From the NCBI GenBank assembly GCA_025201865.1, contig MU602683.1, positions 1-61,830 on the forward strand: DNA of 61,830 bases, read 5' to 3'. Positions 57,427-61,830 of the stretch are shown here, one piece after another; the stretch's first letter is position 1, and every line of letters starts with the position of its first letter. The notes beneath the pieces are model-generated. The model ran no database searches, was not told the origin of the DNA, and was given only the letters and a program-made list of their open reading frames with translations. The DNA comes from Ramicandelaber brevisporus (Eukaryota > Kickxellomycota > Ramicandelaberales > Ramicandelaberaceae). The position numbers were made by a program, and so were the translations under genes.

Positions 57427-58200
57427 TTACTCTAGTTTAGATGAGAATGCCATCTCAGCGCGAATCTCTTCAACCAGCTTTGTGATGCTCTGAGAACGAC
57501 GTTCAGCTTCTTTGCGGCCGACTTCCGTCTTCATCATTTCATGCAACTTTAGCAACTTTTCGTAGTGATGTCCAATTGCCGACACTGGATTCATTGGATC
57601 AACCGGATCGTAGATTGGATATCCGCGCGAAGCATTGTAAGCGGCACACCGCAATGCTCCAATCGCTCCAATCGCGTCCAGTTTGTCGGAATCCATGACA
57701 ATGTGCAGTTCTTTGCAAGTTGCTCTCCAAACCGTGATCTCATCTGGTACATATTCAACTCCATTCGCCTCTGCCTGCTTCTTCTTCTCCTCAATCTCCT
57801 TTTCGTTCCGCTTCTCTTTGCGATATGAAATGTTGTCCACAATCTTCTTCACAATCGCAGTTCGTTCAGCATCAAATCCGTTGGATACCAAAATGTTTGC
57901 AATGTGATCGACTCCTTCTGCAGCGGCTTCTTCAACAGACACGTACTTGGTATCATAGACATCGTGAAGCAAAGCAGCCAGCTCAACAACTTCGATGTCG
58001 ATTGGACGCGCGGAAGGCTCGAGAGAGGCGATGCGCAGGGCATTATTACGAACGCGGTCAACGTGTAGGAAATCGTGAGACGGATCCCAGTTCTTCATCC
58101 GGTCCTTGACGAATATCTCAACGGCGGAGCGCACCTGAGCAAACGTAGCTCCGTCTGCAGCAGTGGTAGTAGTAGTAGCGGCGCTGGTAGCAGCAGTCAT
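57427..58200 (-). CDS. HD-domain phosphohydrolase, YedJ-like
   Basis: 257 aa. HD-superfamily metal hydrolase with unknown substrate. Metal motifs in order: DFLHVDRV (H46), ELAALLHDVYDTKY (H79-D80) and DSDKLDAIGAIGALR (D172 or D175). The spacing resembles the bacterial YedJ / yeast-type HD hydrolase group rather than RelA or nucleotidases such as YGK1. A Lys/Glu helix (~127-145) is inserted before the last motif. The ATG at 58200 follows the purine-rich leader. The frame stays open upstream through low-complexity and hydrophobic sequence to 58386 with in-frame ATGs, which I leave out as leader; a signal-like extension cannot be fully excluded. Confidence 0.85.
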   Translation of the reverse strand: MTAATSAATTTTTAADGATFAQVRSAVEIFVKDRMKNWDPSHDFLHVDRVRNNALRIASLEPSARPIDIEVVELAALLHDVYDTKYVSVEEAAAEGVDHIANILVSNGFDAERTAIVKKIVDNISYRKEKRNEKEIEEKKKQAEANGVEYVPDEITVWRATCKELHIVMDSDKLDAIGAIGALRCAAYNASRGYPIYDPVDPMNPVSAIGHHYEKLLKLHEMMKTEVGRKEAERRSQSITKLVEEIRAEMAFSSKLE

Positions 58201-59024
58201 CTCGTAACAAAGATTGAGGGGAGACCGAGGAGGAGGGAAAAAAGCAATAAAGCAATAAAGCAGTAAAGCAGTAAAGGCTAGCGAAGCGGTTTGTGGGAAA
58301 GAGCGGAAAGAAAGAAAAAGAAAAAAAAACAGAAGAGGAACAAGAAAAGGATTACAGGATAGCAAGCTCATTCGTCTTGAACCCAACGCCGTTCACTTTT
58401 AGACTCATATATCAGCTGCGGAAGCCTCAAGAATGCTGCGCAGCAATGTGTTTATGTAATTCGAACTTTGGGACTGCGGGCTGACATACACACTGTATCT
58501 ACACACTGTGCTTGCCAGTGAAATTTATTTGAATTATGCGCCACTGATGATCAATTGATCGATCATTTTAAATACCAAAAAATAGAACACTCATTGAATG
58601 AGTTGACAGCTGACGTTGATATCAGCTCACTCGTTTTTTTTTTAACTTTGTTCTCGGCACAGTCCCCTCCCCACTTCCACGACTCCGCCACCACTACGGC
58701 AACTACGGCAACTGCCGCTACACATTGAAAAAGGACCGTCTTGTGAGCCTCTCTCTCTCTCGCTCGCTTTCTCTCTTGCTCTCTTGCTCTCTCTCTCGCT
58801 TGGCGCTGATATCGTTTTTAGTTTTGTTTCTTGGCCCTCTCCCTCTGCTGCTGCTGCTGTTCTGAGGTCCTTCTATTCTTGTACTATTTGTCTCCCTCCT
58901 TCTTCTTCTCTTGCTCGCTCCCTCTCACTCTTTCTTCTCGACATCTCCTCCCCCGCAACTTTTCGAACGCTTACTACCTCTCAACCCACTCTACTTCCCT
59001 CGTGTCCTTTAGTTTGAGAAGATA
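58201..59024. other. Divergent region: HD hydrolase / desaturase
   Basis: The left part (58225-58345) is GA-rich on the plus strand, i.e. pyrimidine-rich for the minus gene. The right part (58670-59020) is strongly C/T-rich on the plus strand before the desaturase ATG, including (CT)n near 58750-58800. A (gatc)n-like cluster atgatcaattgatcgatcat sits near 58548. No gene seen. Confidence 0.55.
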
Positions 59025-60641
59025 ATGGCCCCACCACGAGAGCCTTTAGCGGCGGAGACCGGCTTCTCAGCCTCGTCCACTGCGACCTACTTTGCTGCCA
59101 GCAAAGACCCTGCTACCTCGTACATGAGTGATGACCACAAGCTGTGCCAGGAGACGGAAGGCGTCATTGACGATATCCATATCAATGAGCCGCATTACTC
59201 CAAGCCGTTGAGATCAGTTCCCTTCGTAACTTGGGAGCAGGTCGAGGAACGCACTGCTGCTGGCGAGATGCTGATTGTAGCGTATGACAAGGTGTACAAG
59301 ATAGACAAGTGGGCCAAATGCCATCCGGGCGGAGATATTGTGCTCAAGCACTTTGCAGGCAAGGACGCAACTGATGAGGCCAGATCGTATCATCCAGACT
59401 GGGTATTTACTGACTTAATGACCAAGTTTCTGGTGGCTCGCATCTCTCCAAAGTCATCTCGACAGAGACTGAGTGAGACCAAAATGCGCTTTGACAAGGG
59501 AGAGACCCAGTTTGACCATAATGAGATTACCCGTGACTACAGAAGACTGGAGCAGAAGATGAGAGATACTGGAATGTATGATACTAACTACATGGACTAT
59601 TTGCCTGAGGTTGTGAGATATCTGCTGTTTGCCTTTGGCATGATTTACTTTATGTTCTTGGCTACGCCTGCGCCGACATGGCTGGGTGTTGCAGCAAGTG
59701 CATTCTGCACTGGATTGCTGTGGCAGCAGGTTGCATTCGCTGCCCATGATGCCGGCCACAGTGGAATTACTCATGACCGCAAAATTGATCATTTGATTGG
59801 TATCTTCCTGGGAGATGCAGTTGGTGGATTGTCTGCTGGTTGGTGGAAGAGTAGTCATAACGTGCATCATGCTTTGCCCAACCACCCAGAGCATGATCCA
59901 GATATTCAGCATTTGCCATTCTATGCCATTGACACAGTCTTCTTCAAAAATGTGTATTCTACTTATTATGAGCGTGTATTGACATTTGACACATTCTCCA
60001 AAATCATGATTAGTATCCAGCATATTACATACTATCCAATCTTAATGTTTGGCCGCATGAATATGTACAGACTTGGTTTCCTTCATCTGGCTGATACCTC
60101 AAGAACCACTCTGTTCCGTGGTGTTGAGATTGCTGGCATGGTTACATTCTGGATCTGGTTTAGTTACATGCTCTCATTCTTACCCACCTGGTCCATGCGA
60201 CTTGGCTTTGTTGCAATGTCCCATACTGTATCGGCAATCCTGCATGTCCAGATCACTCTCTCCCACTTTGCCATGCCGGTTGATGCCACCGACGCCGACG
60301 AGTGCTTCGCAGTCCGCCAACTCCGTACAACGATGGACGTCGACTGCCCAACATGGTTAGACTGGTTCCACGGCGGTCTTCAGTACCAACTGCCTCATCA
60401 CCTGTATCCGCGCGCTCCACGTCACAAGCTGAAGCAGCTGCGCAAAATGGTTGAGGACGAAATTTGCGCAAAGCATCCAGGACTGAAGGTCGCGGTGTTT
60501 ACGTTCTTGGACGGCAACAAGTTTGTGCTGAACTCGATGAAGCAAGTTGCTGAACAAGTCAAGTACATTGGAACGGAGATGCTGCGCCATCGATCAAAGT
60601 TTGTACCAACTGCCGGACCGCCTACCAAATCTAATGAATAA
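59025..60641 (+). CDS. Cytochrome-b5-fused fatty-acid desaturase, sphingolipid delta-8 type
   Basis: 538 aa, multi-pass ER enzyme of the front-end desaturase group. The N-terminal cytochrome b5 domain (~63-140) has the heme motif HPGGD (~100). Its second heme His is in RSYHPDW (~122). Membrane helices lie at ~192-235, ~330-345 and ~355-400. Histidine boxes: HDAGH (~241-245), HNVHH (~278-282) and QYQLPHH (~453-459); Gln opens the third box, the front-end hallmark. The long N-terminus before b5 (~1-60), HDAGHSGIT and overall length are like fungal sphingolipid delta-8 desaturases. A delta-5/delta-6 acyl desaturase is the main alternative. The last codons and 3' flank recur as a relic at 41707-41785. 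Confidence 0.9.
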   Translation: MAPPREPLAAETGFSASSTATYFAASKDPATSYMSDDHKLCQETEGVIDDIHINEPHYSKPLRSVPFVTWEQVEERTAAGEMLIVAYDKVYKIDKWAKCHPGGDIVLKHFAGKDATDEARSYHPDWVFTDLMTKFLVARISPKSSRQRLSETKMRFDKGETQFDHNEITRDYRRLEQKMRDTGMYDTNYMDYLPEVVRYLLFAFGMIYFMFLATPAPTWLGVAASAFCTGLLWQQVAFAAHDAGHSGITHDRKIDHLIGIFLGDAVGGLSAGWWKSSHNVHHALPNHPEHDPDIQHLPFYAIDTVFFKNVYSTYYERVLTFDTFSKIMISIQHITYYPILMFGRMNMYRLGFLHLADTSRTTLFRGVEIAGMVTFWIWFSYMLSFLPTWSMRLGFVAMSHTVSAILHVQITLSHFAMPVDATDADECFAVRQLRTTMDVDCPTWLDWFHGGLQYQLPHHLYPRAPRHKLKQLRKMVEDEICAKHPGLKVAVFTFLDGNKFVLNSMKQVAEQVKYIGTEMLRHRSKFVPTAGPPTKSNE

Positions 60642-60915
60642 TAATAAGTCATAGTATAAACATTCATTAATGCTGTTGTTTTGTTCTTTTGTGTTGGAAT
60701 AACCGGCGACGGGATCTACTAGGAATAAGTGTTCTGTCATTCAAATCGAGCAACAGTGAATATCTAAACAGGTGGCAGGTATTTATGATCAGGATGGACC
60801 GATCGTGAGGGTCATTAACATTGGGCGAGTGTATTACGGATCCGTTCGTTCGACTAATATAGCGAAGACCGAAACACGGGTCCGAAGGTCAGGGCTAATA
60901 TGTGCTCATCCGCCT

Positions 60916-60957
60916 GGAACCAGTGAATCTAAGAAATTCACTAGGAACCAGGGTTCC
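60916..60957. repeat. Nested inverted repeat
   Basis: Left arm GGAACC (60916-60921) followed by AGTGAAT (60922-60928); right arm ATTCACT (60936-60942), then GGAACC (60944-60949) and GGTTCC (60952-60957). AGTGAAT/ATTCACT can form a 7-bp stem with a 7-base loop; GGTTCC can pair with either GGAACC. Confidence 0.8.
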
Positions 60958-61410
60958 TCTGAGCTAGGATAGAGATCGCCAAAGAGACAGTATAGGGATG
61001 ACACTAACCGTTGTTTACCTACACCGTCCTTAGGGACCCAATTACTTGTAGAAGCAGATAAGAATTAAGATGAATACCGAGCCGAACCAAACAGACCCGA
61101 ACCAAGAAAAAAAAACATAGCATGGCGACAGCAACGGGGGAACAAGTGCTGACAGCCAACGCAACCACCTTCACTTGATGACAACCAACGACCAACGACA
61201 GCAAGCAAGAGGTGGGGGAGAAAGCCAACGGAAGAGGGGACGAACCACGAGAGAGGGAGGGGGACAGATGGAACATGCCGCTGGGAAAACCCGGATGCCA
61301 GCCACACCAACCTGGCGGCAGAGGAAGAGAGAGACCAGGGACAGGGGGAACACGCCGTGCTTGAGAGGATCTTGAGACAAAGGGTGGATACAGTGGAAGA
61401 CAGAGGTTAG

Positions 61411-61436
61411 AGGAAGGGAGAGAGAGAGAGAGAGAG
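61411..61436 (+). repeat. (GA)n microsatellite
   Basis: Run of GA dinucleotides inside the purine-rich tail of the window. Confidence 0.85.
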
Positions 61437-61440
61437 AACA

Positions 61441-61830
61441 GGCCAAACAACAACAGCCGAAGGCACACACACAGCGTCGCATTCTTATACCCTTTCTTCC
61501 AAGCTGCAATGTTTACACACAAACCGCCACTACTCATCTTTGTTGTTTGATTGTAAATTGATCTTCTCTCGTATACATGAATTCACCTTTTCGGATACTG
61601 CACACATTTGTTGGTACTGCGTGATTCGCTGCAGAGTATGGCAATTCCGACACAAAGGAGCAACTGTAAACAATGAAGCAATTAGTAGATCATTTCCGCC
61701 GTGTATCCAAAAGGATCAGCAGTAATTCCGTTCCGGAAAGGGACAGTTGAATGCGCCACTTCAGCCACATTTACTTGACGATTCAATTAATGGTTGCGTA
61801 CACTACAATATCAGAAAAGAAGACAAAAGA
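61441..61830. other. Right end of the window
   Basis: No supportable gene. Mixed sequence with no recognisable coding potential on either strand. It may be the flank of the next gene. Confidence 0.4.

Larger units (their letters stand above)
60692..61440. mobile_element. Possible LTR-retroelement fragment
   Basis: From 60692 (TGTTGGAATAACCGGCGACG) the composition changes: no CAA/CAG repeats or pyrimidine leader, more GC and purines, and a nested inverted repeat at 60916-60957. TGTTGGAATA is the way many copia-type LTRs begin. I find no matching end, no primer-binding site, no target duplication and no gag/pol coding, so this may be a solo or truncated LTR or plain unique sequence. It could also extend beyond the window. 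Confidence 0.3.

Noticed and set aside
61019-61537. 172-codon minus-strand frame in the right tail
   Set aside because: Leu/Ser/Pro low complexity from GA-rich DNA; no domain or family resemblance.

Overview
The window is nuclear DNA from a fungus-like eukaryote. It is compact: about 30 protein genes in 61.8 kb, most uninterrupted by introns, on both strands, with 60-800 bp between most neighbours. The evidence is gene content: RIM20/PalA, SFI1, RET2, COG3, a BDF1-type BET protein, RNA14, RCE1, MCP2, a cytochrome-b5-fused sphingolipid desaturase and a fungal-style amino-acid permease. Two spliceosomal introns can be placed exactly, in delta-COP and in the BET gene, and 5'UTR introns are likely elsewhere. 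A glycine C-acetyltransferase, lineage-specific F-box/LRR paralogues and dense CAA/CAG-coded homopeptides suggest an early-diverging (non-Dikarya) fungus. That placement is inference and I do not name a species.

Layout. 0-5 kb: a mitochondrial PDK/BCKDK-family kinase, then two neighbouring unrecognised genes that look like diverged paralogues. 5-8 kb: a gene-poor, pyrimidine- and microsatellite-rich tract leading into a class I cyclic-nucleotide phosphodiesterase. 8-14.5 kb: the phosphodiesterase, a CaMKK/SAK1-like kinase and the ubiquitin-eL40 fusion. 14.7-22.3 kb: delta-COP, inositol-pentakisphosphate 2-kinase and SFI1. 22.7-29 kb: an inositol-polyphosphate 5-phosphatase, glycine C-acetyltransferase, ATX1, an F-box/LRR protein and a tiny secreted peptide. 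29-36.3 kb: RIM20, COG3, a BolA protein and a second F-box/LRR protein. 36.7-46.2 kb: a zinc-finger protein with an internally duplicated module, a LysP-like permease, RCE1, an assembly gap (42899-43493) that truncates RNA14 and an unidentified plus-strand gene, and a secreted phosphoesterase. 46.3-60.6 kb: a BET protein, an ABC1-type kinase (MCP2), a quinone oxidoreductase, eL39 (51 aa), a large unrecognised protein with an RRM-like segment, an HD-domain hydrolase and a sphingolipid desaturase. 60.7-61.8 kb: a compositionally different tail that may be a retroelement fragment.

The genes do not form one pathway. Themes that recur are vesicle traffic (delta-COP, COG3, 5-phosphatase, RIM20), inositol phosphate and cAMP signalling (IPK1, 5-phosphatase, phosphodiesterase), mitochondrial metabolism (BCKDK-like kinase, GCAT, MCP2, BolA) and translation (eL40, eL39). 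The items most worth following are the tandem orphan pair, the duplicated C2H2/OrsD-like protein, the kinase with an HHD catalytic motif and a proline-rich insert, the relic of a desaturase 3' end beside RCE1, and the large protein with a cryptic RRM-like fold. I saw no CRISPR array, virus or secondary-metabolite cluster, and no convincing tRNA or rRNA gene.
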